Shown piece by piece: positions 42,579-53,037 of a stretch of DNA of 64,000 nucleotides; positions within the stretch are counted from its first letter, which is position 1, and the number at the start of each line of letters is the position of its first letter. Source of the stretch: UBA5314 sp964635975 (GTDB lineage: Bacteria > Bacillota > Syntrophomonadia > Syntrophomonadales > Syntrophomonadaceae); the NCBI GenBank assembly GCA_964635975.1, contig CAZWPO010000003.1:62001-126000 (forward strand), in the 5' to 3' direction. Made by a program: the position numbers and the translations under genes. Below the pieces are notes generated by a model that searched no databases, was not told the origin of the DNA, and saw only the letters and a program-made list of their open reading frames with translations.

Positions 42579-45500
42579 ATGGCTGGTATGGTTGATTATG
42601 GAGCAGTTCAAAGACTGAGCTACTCTCGTATCGAAGAACCTATTGAGTTGCCCAATTTGATCCAAGTTCAGCTCAGTTCTTACAAGTGGTTTCTGGAGCA
42701 GGGTTTGCGTGAAGCCTTGCAGGAAGTATTCCCCATCTCGGATTTTACTGGCAACCTGGAACTAAACTTCATAGACTATAGCTTGGGCGAGCCCAAATAT
42801 TCAGTGACGGAATGCAAAGAACGGGATGTCAGTTATCAAGCCCCGCTGAAACTCAGGGTAAGGTTGATTGACAAAGAAAACGGTGAGATCAAGGAATCAG
42901 AAGTGTACATGGGTGATCTTCCGTTGATGACAGAAAAGGGCACCTTCATTATTAACGGCGCGGAGAGAGTTGTAGTAAGCCAGTTGGTTAAGTCACCAGG
43001 AGTATACTTTAGCGACCGCTTTGATGTGGCCGGCAACAGATTATACGGCGCCACGATTATACCCAACCGTGGGGCCTGGTTTGAACTGGAAATGGACAGC
43101 ACCGGAGCCATTTATACCAGGATAGACAAGACACGTAAAATACCGGTTACGGTTTTGCTAAGGACTATTGGATTTGAGACCAATGAAGCCATACTTGAGC
43201 GTTATGGCGGAGAAGAAGCCATAGCCCGTACTCTTGAAAAAGATCCCACCAGTAATAGAAAAGAAGCCTTAATTGAATTTTACCGTCGCCTGCGACCGGG
43301 TGAGATGGCAACTGAGGATGCGGCTGAGCAGCTTTTAAACAACCTCTTTTTTGATCCCCGACGTTACGATATGGCGGCGGTAGGTCGCTATAAAGTGAAT
43401 AAGAAACTGGGCCTTAACATTCAACCGGAAACCCGCTATTTGACCGTTGAGGACATTACGACTACCATTGCCTACCTGCTGAAACTCATCCGGGGTGAGG
43501 GACGCACGGATGTCATTGACCATCTCGGCAACCGCCGACTGCGTTCTATTGGAGAACTCCTCCAGAATCAGTTTAGAACTGGGTTGGTGCGCATGGAACG
43601 AGTAGTCAGGGAAAGAATGAGTATTCATGACGTTGAGACGCTGACCCCGCAGGTGTTAATAAACATTCGTCCAATTACCGCCGCCGTCAAAGAGTTTTTT
43701 GGCAGTTCGCAGTTGTCTCAATTCATGGACCAGACTAATCCTCTGGCCGAACTGACGCACAAAAGACGATTAAGCGCCCTGGGACCGGGCGGTTTGACTC
43801 GTGAGCGGGCCGGATTTCAGGTGCGAGACGTTCACCATTCTCATTATGGCCGGATATGTCCTATTGAAACACCTGAAGGTCCTAACATCGGACTGATTGG
43901 CTCACTGGCCACCTTTGGCCGCGTCAATGACTTCGGTTTTATTGAGACACCATACCGGAAGGTGGATAAGGAACAGGGGCGGGTTCTAAATGAAATACAC
44001 TATCTTTCCGCCGATGAAGAAGAAGAATATATAATCGCACAGGCCAATGCGCCACTTGATCACGAGGGATTCTTTATTGAAGACCGGGTTGAAGCCAGGC
44101 ACGGGGAGGAGATTCTTGAAGTCTCAGTCAAGCGCTGCGACTATATGGACGTTTCCCCCAAGCAGGTCTTCAGTGTGGCAACCTCTTTAATACCGTTCCT
44201 AGAAAATGATGATGCTAACCGCGCATTAATGGGTGCTAATATGCAGCGCCAGGCTGTGCCTCTGATCAGGACCGAAGCTCCCATCGTTGGAACTGGGCTT
44301 GAATACAAGGCCGCTAAGGATTCGGGCGCTGTTGTAGTCAGTAAAAGGAGCGGGAAAGTAAAGGGCGTCAGTGCCGACCGGATAGTAATCGAGTGTGATG
44401 ACGGCAGCACTGACACATACCCACTGATGAAGTTTGTCAGGTCCAACCAGGGGACTTGCTACAACCAGAGGCCGATCGTCAAGACGGGGGACTATCTTGA
44501 AGCAGATACTATAATTGCTGACGGCCCCAGCACGGACAAAGGTGAACTGGCATTGGGAAGAAATGTCCTGGTGGCCTTCATGCCCTGGGAGGGTTACAAC
44601 TATGAAGATGCCATTCTCATATCAGAGAGATTGGTCAAAGAGGATGTATTTACCTCCATCCATATTGAAGAATATGAATGTGAAGCCCGGGATACCAAGT
44701 TGGGCCCGGAAGAAATAACTCGCGATATTCCTAACGTATCGGAAGATATGCTAAAAAACCTTGACGATCAGGGCGTCATCAGGGTGGGTGCCGAAGTTAG
44801 ACCAGATGATATTCTGGTAGGAAAGGTTACCCCCAAGGGTGAGACGGAGCTGACACCCGAAGAAAGGCTTTTACGAGCTATTTTTGGAGAAAAGGCACGT
44901 GAAGTAAGAGACTCTTCACTGAGGGTTCCCCATGGAGAAGCTGGTAAAGTAGTAGCGGTAAAGCGCTTCTCACGGGAGAAAGGTGATGAATTGCCGCCGG
45001 GCGTAAATCAACTGGTGCGCGTGTATATCGCCCAGAAGAGAAAAATATCCGAAGGCGACAAAATGGCTGGCCGCCACGGAAACAAAGGGGTCATATCCCG
45101 CATACTGCCGGAAGAAGATATGCCCTTCTTAGAGGACGGCACACCCGTGCAGATAGTATTGAATCCACTGGGGGTTCCCTCCCGTATGAATATCGGACAG
45201 ATTTTAGAGTGCCACCTGGGATGGGCAGCCAGGAGCATGGGCTTTACCATAGCCACTCCGGTATTTGACGGTGCTGACGAGGATGATATCTTCGCCAAAT
45301 TAGCTGAGGCCAGTCTGCCGGTAAACGGAAAAGCGGTCCTCTATGATGGAAGAAGTGGAGAAAAATTTGACCACGCAGTCACTGTCGGCTATGTCTATAT
45401 GCTCAAACTAGCCCATTTAGTTGATGATAAGATTCACGCCCGCTCTATCGGACCGTATTCCCTGGTTACCCAGCAGCCGCTGGGTGGCAAAGCCCAGTTC

Positions 45501-45956
45501 GGCGGGCAGCGTTTTGGAGAGATGGAAGTCTGGGCATTGGAAGCTTATGGAGCTTCGTATACACTGCAAGAGATTTTAACCGTAAAATCGGACGATGTAG
45601 TAGGTCGTCTGAAGACCTATGAATCAATAGTAAAGGGGGAAAACATACCAGAACCGGGCGTTCCTGAAGGCTTTAAAGTTTTAATAAAAGAATTGCAGAG
45701 TCTTGCCCTTGATGTAAGAATTCTATCTGGATTAAATGAAGAAATACTCATCAAGGATGTCGACTATGAAGTAAACGAGAAGGAAAAAGCTCGTGAGCTG
45801 GGTCTGGAACTGCCGGAAGCTCCTATAGCCAGGCCTGAAGGATTGAGTCAGGAACATGAAGACGAGGAAAATGATGATGAGATTGACCTTGAAGATTTAG
45901 ATGACGCCCCCCTGGAGGATGATTTTGAAGCCTTTATAGAGGAGGAGAAAGACTGA
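42579..45956 (+). CDS. rpoB: DNA-directed RNA polymerase subunit beta
   Basis: Catalytic RNA polymerase subunit, 1125 residues. The rifampicin-pocket region SSQLSQFMDQTNPLAELTHK is wild type in appearance. GDKMAGRHGNKGVIS and the C-terminal GGKAQFGGQRFGEMEVWALE are invariant family blocks. The last 45 residues are an acidic tail (EDEENDDEIDLEDLDD). ATG behind AGGGGTGAAGTGAAGG. Confidence 0.97.
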   Translation: MAGMVDYGAVQRLSYSRIEEPIELPNLIQVQLSSYKWFLEQGLREALQEVFPISDFTGNLELNFIDYSLGEPKYSVTECKERDVSYQAPLKLRVRLIDKENGEIKESEVYMGDLPLMTEKGTFIINGAERVVVSQLVKSPGVYFSDRFDVAGNRLYGATIIPNRGAWFELEMDSTGAIYTRIDKTRKIPVTVLLRTIGFETNEAILERYGGEEAIARTLEKDPTSNRKEALIEFYRRLRPGEMATEDAAEQLLNNLFFDPRRYDMAAVGRYKVNKKLGLNIQPETRYLTVEDITTTIAYLLKLIRGEGRTDVIDHLGNRRLRSIGELLQNQFRTGLVRMERVVRERMSIHDVETLTPQVLINIRPITAAVKEFFGSSQLSQFMDQTNPLAELTHKRRLSALGPGGLTRERAGFQVRDVHHSHYGRICPIETPEGPNIGLIGSLATFGRVNDFGFIETPYRKVDKEQGRVLNEIHYLSADEEEEYIIAQANAPLDHEGFFIEDRVEARHGEEILEVSVKRCDYMDVSPKQVFSVATSLIPFLENDDANRALMGANMQRQAVPLIRTEAPIVGTGLEYKAAKDSGAVVVSKRSGKVKGVSADRIVIECDDGSTDTYPLMKFVRSNQGTCYNQRPIVKTGDYLEADTIIADGPSTDKGELALGRNVLVAFMPWEGYNYEDAILISERLVKEDVFTSIHIEEYECEARDTKLGPEEITRDIPNVSEDMLKNLDDQGVIRVGAEVRPDDILVGKVTPKGETELTPEERLLRAIFGEKAREVRDSSLRVPHGEAGKVVAVKRFSREKGDELPPGVNQLVRVYIAQKRKISEGDKMAGRHGNKGVISRILPEEDMPFLEDGTPVQIVLNPLGVPSRMNIGQILECHLGWAARSMGFTIATPVFDGADEDDIFAKLAEASLPVNGKAVLYDGRSGEKFDHAVTVGYVYMLKLAHLVDDKIHARSIGPYSLVTQQPLGGKAQFGGQRFGEMEVWALEAYGASYTLQEILTVKSDDVVGRLKTYESIVKGENIPEPGVPEGFKVLIKELQSLALDVRILSGLNEEILIKDVDYEVNEKEKARELGLELPEAPIARPEGLSQEHEDEENDDEIDLEDLDDAPLEDDFEAFIEEEKD

Positions 45957-46015
45957 TATACCACGACTTTCCTTAAAGAACACGTAGGGATCATTTCTGG
46001 AAGGGAGAGAATGGT

Positions 46016-49000
46016 TTGTTAGATGTTAACAACTTTGAACGAATCAAGATATCGTTAGCTTCACCCGAGCAAATACGCTCCTGGAGCAGCGGAGAGGTAA
46101 AAAAACCAGAAACCATTAACTACAGGACACTCCGGCCTGAAAAAGAGGGACTGTTCTGCGAAAAAATCTTTGGACCGGTTAAAGACTGGGAATGCCACTG
46201 CGGGAAGTACAAAAGAGTACGTCATCGCGGCATCGTCTGTGACCGTTGCGGCGTAGAAGTGACTACCTCCAAAGTTCGTCGTGAGCGTATGGGTCATATC
46301 GAACTAGCCGCTCCGGTGTGCCATATCTGGTATTTGAAAGGGATTCCCAGCCGTATGGGGTTGCTTTTGGATATGTCACCCAAGGTGCTGGAAAAAGTTA
46401 TATACTTTGTAAACTATATAGTTGTTTCTCCGGGAGACACTCCCCTGCTAAAAAAACAATTATTGAACGAACGTGAGTACAGAGAAAGCCGCGACCGTTA
46501 CGGGGATGCCTTTAAAGCCGGCATCGGTGCGGAAGCTATTAAGCTTTTACTGGAAGAAATCGACCTGGAAAAGATGTCGCAGGAGCTTAAGGATGAAATA
46601 GCCACCACTACTGGTCAGAGAAAAGGAAGATCTATAAAACGGCTGGAAGTCGTGGAATCCTTCCGCCTCTCTGATAATAGACCACAGTGGATGATACTGG
46701 ATGTTCTCCCGGTTATTCCTCCCGAACTGCGCCCCATGGTGCAGCTTGATGGAGGACGCTTTGCCACTTCGGATTTAAACGATCTTTACAGGAGAGTAAT
46801 AAACAGAAATAATCGTTTAAAAAGGCTATTGGACCTGGGTGCTCCCGATATCATCGTTCGCAATGAAAAACGCATGCTTCAGGAAGCGGTGGATGCATTG
46901 ATTGACAACGGCAGGCGCGGTCGCCCGGTTACCGGTCCTGGCAATCGCCCCCTAAAATCGCTCTCCGATATGTTAAAAGGGAAGCAGGGAAGGTTCCGTC
47001 AGAACCTTTTGGGCAAACGGGTTGACTATTCAGGGCGTTCTGTTATCGTAGTGGGCCCGCGCCTAAAAATGCATCAGTGTGGTCTGCCTAAAGAGATGGC
47101 TTTAGAGCTTTTTAAGCCTTTTGTTATGAAAAAGCTTGTCGATAGAGGTATTGCTTCCAATATTAAGAGTGCCAAGAAGATGGTAGAACGCGGCCGCGAA
47201 GAAGTATGGGATATTCTTGATGATGTTATAAAAGAACATCCCGTTCTCCTAAACCGCGCTCCCACGCTCCATCGCCTGGGCATACAGGCGTTTGAACCGA
47301 TACTGGTAGAGGGCAAGGCTCTTCAGCTGCATCCTCTGGTATGTACAGCATATAATGCAGACTTCGACGGCGACCAGATGGCTGTACACGTGCCCCTGTC
47401 CGCAGAGGCGCAGACTGAAGCACGCATTCTCATGCTGGCAAGCAACAACATATTGAATCCCAAAGATGGCAAACCGGTGGTAACGCCCACCCAGGATATG
47501 GTTATCGGGCTGTACTATCTGACCTATATGAGCAAAGCAGATTGGGAAATCGCAAATCCTAAGGCCTATAGAGATTCTGATGAAGCCCAGATGGCATATG
47601 AGATGGGCAGTATAACTCTGCATGAAAAAATACGCACAAAAATGCGTATTCCTGAGAAAACCGGCAGCGAGATGCTGCGCAGCCACGGAAACCAAACCTA
47701 TAAGGATGAAATCGTCGAGACTTCCGTAGGCCGGATAATTTTCAATGAAATTGTCCCCAACAGCCTGGGATTCTTCAACGAGGTTATTGACAAGAAAAAG
47801 CTGGGCAATATTGTGTATGACTGTTATCGCCTGGAAGGCAATGCCAAAACCGCTGATATGCTTGATGGAATCAAACGTCTGGGCTACAAATACGGGACCC
47901 GTGCCGGAATCACGGTGGGTGTCACTGACTTTGAGACCCCGGAAGCCAAAGCTTCCATTCTAGCTGAAGCAGATAAAGTAGTAGAAGCGATAGAAGAAGA
48001 CTTCCAGTTTGGCTTAATTACCGAACAGGAGCGGCACAATCAGGTAGTAGAGATCTGGAACCAGGCTACTGACGACGTTACCGAGGCTCTAAAAGCAGCC
48101 CTGCCTGAAGATAACCCGGTTTATATGATGGCTACCTCAGGAGCCCGAGGCAACTTCCAGCAGATACGACAGCTGGCCGGAATGCGCGGTCTAATGGCGG
48201 ATCCTTCAGGGAAAATTATGGATTTGCCCATCAAAGCCAATTTCCGTGAAGGGCTAACCGTTCTGGAATATTTCATTTCCACCCATGGAGCCCGCAAAGG
48301 CCTTGCCGATACGGCTTTAAGAACTGCCGACTCCGGTTATCTGACCCGGCGTCTGGTGGATGTATCGCACGATGTGATAGTTCTGGAAGATGACTGCGAA
48401 TCATCGGAAGGCATCTGGGTAGATAAGATCATGGAAGGCTCACAGCTGATTGAGCCCCTGCATCAGCGTATTATCGGACGGGTAGCCGTCAATAAAGTTA
48501 TCCACCCAGAGACCGGAGAGGTCCTGGCTGAAGAGAATCAGATGATAGATGATGATGCCGGTTTTTCAATCGAGAGGGCTGGTATACAGAAAGTAAAAAT
48601 TAGATCAGTACTTACCTGCAAAACCCGCCACGGTGTATGCAAGAAATGCTATGGCCGTAACCTGGCGACTGGTTACAATGTGGAGATAGGTGAAGCAGTT
48701 GGTATTTTGGCCGCTCAGTCTATAGGTGAGCCTGGAACCCAGTTGACCATGCGTACCTTCCATACCGGTGGTGTGGCGGGCGATGATATTACCCGGGGTC
48801 TCCCCCGAGTCGAGGAGCTGTTTGAGGTCCGCAAACCCAAGGGGCAGGCCTTGCTCACCGAGCTATATGGAAAGATTAGATTTGGGGAAAATAAGGGTCG
48901 TCGGGAAGTGGAAGTACTTGACGAGAACGGCGAAGCAGTAGCCGCCTATCCTGTGCATTACGGCTCTCGCTTGAAGGTCTCAGAAGGGGACTTTGTGGAG

Positions 49001-49543
49001 ATAGGAGATGCTCTCACGGAGGGTCCTCTAAATCCTCACGACATTTTAAAAACCCAGGGCCTGCAGTCGGTACAGAGGTATATTCTGGAAGAGGTTCAGA
49101 AAGTTTATCGCTCCCAGGGTGTTGATATAAGTGATAAACACATTGAGATTATGATTCGGCAGATGCTCAAGAAAGTAAAGATAGAGGATTCCGGAGAAAC
49201 ATCAATGCTGCCCGGAGCGTTTGTGGACATAGCTGTTTTTGAGGAAGAAAACCTGCGGGTGATTCAGCGGGGCGGACTGCCGGCAGTGTGCTCACCCATG
49301 CTGCTTGGTATAACCAAGGCGTCTCTTAATACTGAGTCGTTCCTGTCTGCGGCGTCATTCCAGGAAACGACCAAAGTATTGACCGAAGCAGCTATCAAGG
49401 GGAAAGTCGATAATCTTATCGGCCTGAAAGAGAACGTGATAATAGGAAAGCTGATACCGGCAGGGACCGGATACGGCTTATACAACCGCACCAGTTACAC
49501 TGAACCTGAGCCCGAGGAAAGCGAAACACTCATAGAAAACTAG
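46016..49543 (+). CDS. rpoC: DNA-directed RNA polymerase subunit beta'
   Basis: Catalytic subunit, 1175 residues. Zinc ribbon Cys60, Cys62, Cys75, Cys78; active-site Mg loop NADFDGDQ at 447-454 with Asp449, 451 and 453; second zinc site CKTRHGVCKKCYGRNL; trigger-loop region SIGEPGTQLTMRTFHTGG. The TTG start at 46016 is used because the ATG at 46011 is out of frame and stops at once. Confidence 0.97.
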   Translation: MLDVNNFERIKISLASPEQIRSWSSGEVKKPETINYRTLRPEKEGLFCEKIFGPVKDWECHCGKYKRVRHRGIVCDRCGVEVTTSKVRRERMGHIELAAPVCHIWYLKGIPSRMGLLLDMSPKVLEKVIYFVNYIVVSPGDTPLLKKQLLNEREYRESRDRYGDAFKAGIGAEAIKLLLEEIDLEKMSQELKDEIATTTGQRKGRSIKRLEVVESFRLSDNRPQWMILDVLPVIPPELRPMVQLDGGRFATSDLNDLYRRVINRNNRLKRLLDLGAPDIIVRNEKRMLQEAVDALIDNGRRGRPVTGPGNRPLKSLSDMLKGKQGRFRQNLLGKRVDYSGRSVIVVGPRLKMHQCGLPKEMALELFKPFVMKKLVDRGIASNIKSAKKMVERGREEVWDILDDVIKEHPVLLNRAPTLHRLGIQAFEPILVEGKALQLHPLVCTAYNADFDGDQMAVHVPLSAEAQTEARILMLASNNILNPKDGKPVVTPTQDMVIGLYYLTYMSKADWEIANPKAYRDSDEAQMAYEMGSITLHEKIRTKMRIPEKTGSEMLRSHGNQTYKDEIVETSVGRIIFNEIVPNSLGFFNEVIDKKKLGNIVYDCYRLEGNAKTADMLDGIKRLGYKYGTRAGITVGVTDFETPEAKASILAEADKVVEAIEEDFQFGLITEQERHNQVVEIWNQATDDVTEALKAALPEDNPVYMMATSGARGNFQQIRQLAGMRGLMADPSGKIMDLPIKANFREGLTVLEYFISTHGARKGLADTALRTADSGYLTRRLVDVSHDVIVLEDDCESSEGIWVDKIMEGSQLIEPLHQRIIGRVAVNKVIHPETGEVLAEENQMIDDDAGFSIERAGIQKVKIRSVLTCKTRHGVCKKCYGRNLATGYNVEIGEAVGILAAQSIGEPGTQLTMRTFHTGGVAGDDITRGLPRVEELFEVRKPKGQALLTELYGKIRFGENKGRREVEVLDENGEAVAAYPVHYGSRLKVSEGDFVEIGDALTEGPLNPHDILKTQGLQSVQRYILEEVQKVYRSQGVDISDKHIEIMIRQMLKKVKIEDSGETSMLPGAFVDIAVFEEENLRVIQRGGLPAVCSPMLLGITKASLNTESFLSAASFQETTKVLTEAAIKGKVDNLIGLKENVIIGKLIPAGTGYGLYNRTSYTEPEPEESETLIEN

Positions 49544-49571
49544 CTGCAAGCTAGATAGAGGAAGATTTGGT

Positions 49572-49601
49572 TTGACTCAAGCGTTCAGCAAGTGATAAAA
49601 T
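49572..49601 (+). promoter_or_regulatory. Promoter of the str operon
   Basis: TTGACT, 18-bp spacer and TAAAAT with an extended -10 (TGATAAAAT), about 70 bp before the L7Ae-like gene. Confidence 0.55.
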
Positions 49602-49669
49602 ACAAAGGTGCGCGGTAAATAAGTTCCCGTCAAAAATTTAGTGCTTATCGGGAGGAGGTTTTTAAAAAT

Positions 49670-49918
49670 TTGCCTCTATCCGAATTAAAGACAAAAGCTA
49701 AAGTGATTGGAACTAAACAGGTTAAGAAGGCCCTAAGCAGGGGCCTTGTACAGAAAGTATACCTGGCTGATGATGCTGAGCCGCATATTACATGTGCACT
49801 CGAACAACTGTGTCGCCAGTGTAAAGTGGAGACGGTACGAGTAGAAAGCATGAGAATTTTGGGCAATGCATGTGGAATCGAAGTAGGATCAGCAGTTGTC
49901 GCCATACTTTTGGATTAA
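49670..49918 (+). CDS. L7Ae-family ribosomal protein (YbxF-like)
   Basis: 82-residue kink-turn RNA-binding protein. The pattern IGTKQVKKALSRGLVQKVYLA and NACGIEVGSAVVA matches L7Ae/L30e/YbxF. TTG start with GGAGGAGG upstream. Located between rpoC and rpsL as in Bacillus; role probably ribosome-associated. Confidence 0.9.
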   Translation: MPLSELKTKAKVIGTKQVKKALSRGLVQKVYLADDAEPHITCALEQLCRQCKVETVRVESMRILGNACGIEVGSAVVAILLD

Positions 49919-49938
49919 TCGGGGAAGGAGGTGCAAGT

Positions 49939-50316
49939 GTGCCGACCATAAACCAACTGGTTAGAAAAGGCAGGGAAAAAATTGAGAAGAAGTCAACCGC
50001 ACCCGCTCTCAAGAGCTGTCCCCAGAAAAGAGGGGTGTGTACCCGTGTGTATACAACAACTCCGAAAAAGCCCAACTCGGCCTTAAGAAAGATTGCCAGG
50101 GTAAGATTGAGCAATGGCATTGAAGTTACAGCTTATATTCCTGGTATTGGGCATAATCTCCAGGAGCACTCGGTGGTATTGATCAGAGGTGGCAGGGTCA
50201 AGGACCTGCCAGGTGTAAGATACCATATCATTAGAGGAACTCTTGATGCTGGTGGAGTTCAGAACCGTAACCAGGGTAGATCGAAGTATGGTTCCAAGCG
50301 ACCCAAGAAGAAATAG
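49939..50316 (+). CDS. rpsL: 30S ribosomal protein S12
   Basis: Decoding-centre protein, 125 residues. TTTPKKPNSALRK carries Lys43 and Lys44, equivalent to the streptomycin-sensitive residues, so no classical resistance change is present. GTG start with AAGGAGGTG six bases upstream. Confidence 0.97.
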   Translation: MPTINQLVRKGREKIEKKSTAPALKSCPQKRGVCTRVYTTTPKKPNSALRKIARVRLSNGIEVTAYIPGIGHNLQEHSVVLIRGGRVKDLPGVRYHIIRGTLDAGGVQNRNQGRSKYGSKRPKKK

Positions 50317-50330
50317 GAGGGAGAAAGGGT

Positions 50331-50801
50331 ATGCCTAGAAAAGGACCCGTCCCTAAACGTGACGTTTTACCGGACCCCATATATAACAGCAAAGTTTTTA
50401 CCAAGCTGGTTAACCAGATAATGTGGGACGGCAAGAAGAGTCTGGCAGAGGATATCTGCTACGGGGCATTTGAAATAATATCCAAAAAATTAAACAAAGA
50501 TGCCCTCGAAGTTTTCGAAGTGGCTATGAAGAATATTACTCCTATAGTTGAGGTTCGTGCGCGCCGTGTGGGCGGAGCCAACTATCAGGTGCCGGTAGAG
50601 GTCAGAGCTGAAAGAAGACAAACCCTGGCTATTCGCTGGCTGGTTAACTACTCGCGCAAGCGCGGGGAAAAGACTATGGCTGAGCGTCTGGCTGGAGAGT
50701 TGATGGATGCATACAACGGAACTGGCGGTTCGGTCAAGAAGAGAGAAGATACGCATAAAATGGCGGAAGCCAATAAGGCCTTCGCTCATTATCGCTGGTA
50801 A
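50331..50801 (+). CDS. rpsG: 30S ribosomal protein S7
   Basis: Small-subunit head assembly protein, 156 residues, normal length. Conserved VRARRVGGANYQVPVEVR and C-terminal HKMAEANKAFAHYRW. Confidence 0.97.
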   Translation: MPRKGPVPKRDVLPDPIYNSKVFTKLVNQIMWDGKKSLAEDICYGAFEIISKKLNKDALEVFEVAMKNITPIVEVRARRVGGANYQVPVEVRAERRQTLAIRWLVNYSRKRGEKTMAERLAGELMDAYNGTGGSVKKREDTHKMAEANKAFAHYRW

Positions 50802-50825
50802 GCTCCATTACGAGTGGGGAGTGTC

Positions 50826-52910
50826 ATGGCTGAAAAAGCTGATTTATCAGTAGTTCGCAACATAGGCATAATGGCTCATATAGATGCCGGCAAGACCACC
50901 ACCACAGAACGCATCCTGTATTATACCGGAAGGGTTCACAAAATTGGTGAAGTGGATAAAGGCACCGCCACTATGGACTGGATGAGTCAGGAGCAGGAGA
51001 GAGGTATAACCATTACCTCTGCCGCTACTGCCTGCACATGGAAAAATAGCGATATTTGTATTATCGACACGCCCGGCCATGTGGACTTTACAGTTGAGGT
51101 AGAACGGTCATTGCGGATACTTGATGGCGCAGTAGGTATATTTTCAGCGGTGGAAGGCGTGCAGCCCCAATCGGAGGCCGTCTGGAGACAAGCGGATAGA
51201 TATAATGTACCGAGGATCGCTTACATCAATAAGATGGACCGCATAGGAGCTGACTTTTTTCGGGCCGTAAAGATGATCGAGGAAGTACTGGGGAGCAACG
51301 CCGTACTGGTACAGTTGCCGCTAGGAGTAGAAGACTCCTTCATTGGAGTTATAGATGTGTTGCGTATGAAGGCTTATGTCTATGAGGATGATTTGGGAGA
51401 AACGTTCTTAGAACGCGACCTCAGTCATGAGGAAATGCAGGAAGCCGAAGCAAAATACAATGTTTTGTTAGAGAAGCTAGCTGAATACGACGATCAGATC
51501 CTGGAGAAGTATCTGGAAGGTGAAGCAATAGGGCCTGACCAAGCAGTAAAAGCTCTGCGCGAGCAGACCATCGCCAACAACCTGGTGCCGGTACTTTGTG
51601 GATCATCTTTTCGAAACAAAGGCGTTCAAATGCTACTGGACGCGGTAGTAGACTATCTGCCTTCTCCGCTGGATAAACCACCGGTCAAAGGTATAGAGCC
51701 CGGAAGTGAAGCCGAACTGGAGCGTAAAGCGGATATGGGTGAGCCCTTCAGCGCGCTGGCTTTTAAAATAGCGATTGATCCATATGTCGGTAAATTGACG
51801 TATTTTAGAGTTTACTCAGGCAGTATTAACAATGGATCATATATTTTGAACAGCCGAAAGGGCAAAAAAGAACGCCTGACCAAGATACTGAAGATGCATG
51901 CCAACCACCGGGAGGAAATTGATGAAGCCAGAGTGGGCGACATCGTAGCCGGAGTAGGACTGCGTGAAACAGTTACCGGAGATACATTGTGTTCCGAGAA
52001 AGATCCGATTTTGTTGGAGCACATTGAGTTCCCCAAACCGGTCATAGATGTAGCTATCGAACCTAAAACCAAGGCTGACCACGACAAAATAGGGGAGAGC
52101 CTTCGCCGGTTGGCCGAGGAAGATCCCACCTTTCGAACCCTGGTGGATGAAGAGAGTGGGCAGATTATTCTCTCCGGTATGGGTGAGCTGCATCTAGAAA
52201 TAATCGTCGACAGACTCCTGCGGGAGTTTAAAGTAAATGCTAATGTTGGAAAGCCACAGGTGTCATATAAAGAGACCATTGGCAGGAAAGCCAGGACCGA
52301 GGCAAGATTCGAGCGTCAGACTGGTGGACGCGGCCAATATGCCCATGTGATACTGGAAGCTCTGCCAGGACCAGAGGGGCAGGGCAGGCTTTTTACCAAC
52401 CAGAGCAGTCCTGAAGACGTCCCCCATCAATATGTTGATGCAGTTGAAGAGGGGATCATGGGAGCACTGCAGGCTGGAATACTTGCCGGATACATGGTGG
52501 ATGATCTGGAGGTAAAATTGGTGGGAGGCTCCTTTCATGAGGTGGATTCCAGTGAACAGGCCTTCAAGGTAGCTGCCAGTATGGCAGTCAAAGATCTTTT
52601 AGAAAAAGCCGATGAAAAACTCCTGGAACCGATCATGAATATTGAAATAGTAACTCCGGAAGAATATGTGGGGGAAGTTATTTCTGACCTCAACGCACGC
52701 CGGGGTCGAGTACTGGGTTTTGAAGACAACCGGGAAAGCCGGATAATTAAAGGAACTGTTCCCCTGGCCGAAACTTTCGGTTATGCGACCAGCTTGAGAT
52801 CAGCAAGCCAGGGACGAGCAAGTTTCTCGCTGCATTTTAAGAACTATGGTGAAGTACCGGAGTCTAAAGCTAAGGAGATAATAGCCCGTAGATACGGGCT
52901 GCCAGTATAA
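50826..52910 (+). CDS. fusA: Elongation factor G
   Basis: Translocation GTPase, 694 residues. AHIDAGKT at 17-24, DTPGHVDFT, NKMDR and the domain IV segment RQTGGRGQYAHVI are present. ATG at 50826 behind GGGGAG; GTG at 50814 is in frame but less likely. Confidence 0.97.
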   Translation: MAEKADLSVVRNIGIMAHIDAGKTTTTERILYYTGRVHKIGEVDKGTATMDWMSQEQERGITITSAATACTWKNSDICIIDTPGHVDFTVEVERSLRILDGAVGIFSAVEGVQPQSEAVWRQADRYNVPRIAYINKMDRIGADFFRAVKMIEEVLGSNAVLVQLPLGVEDSFIGVIDVLRMKAYVYEDDLGETFLERDLSHEEMQEAEAKYNVLLEKLAEYDDQILEKYLEGEAIGPDQAVKALREQTIANNLVPVLCGSSFRNKGVQMLLDAVVDYLPSPLDKPPVKGIEPGSEAELERKADMGEPFSALAFKIAIDPYVGKLTYFRVYSGSINNGSYILNSRKGKKERLTKILKMHANHREEIDEARVGDIVAGVGLRETVTGDTLCSEKDPILLEHIEFPKPVIDVAIEPKTKADHDKIGESLRRLAEEDPTFRTLVDEESGQIILSGMGELHLEIIVDRLLREFKVNANVGKPQVSYKETIGRKARTEARFERQTGGRGQYAHVILEALPGPEGQGRLFTNQSSPEDVPHQYVDAVEEGIMGALQAGILAGYMVDDLEVKLVGGSFHEVDSSEQAFKVAASMAVKDLLEKADEKLLEPIMNIEIVTPEEYVGEVISDLNARRGRVLGFEDNRESRIIKGTVPLAETFGYATSLRSASQGRASFSLHFKNYGEVPESKAKEIIARRYGLPV

Positions 52911-52975
52911 CGAGGCTAAAAGCAGCCCCAGGTGTTTCCGAGCTAACGGGCCCGCCTCGTTGTAGAAGGTGTGTT

Positions 52976-52994
52976 GAAACTGCTCAGCAGTTTC
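52976..52994 (+). other. Hairpin in the fusA-tuf gap
   Basis: GAAACTGC/GCAGTTTC with loop TCA. A wider pair CGAGGC/GCCTCG (52911-52916, 52954-52959) precedes it. Possible processing or attenuation site; no strong T-run. Confidence 0.35.
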
Positions 52995-53037
52995 TTCTGA
53001 TGCTTAAAAAATTATACAAAGAAAGGTGAGAGACAGG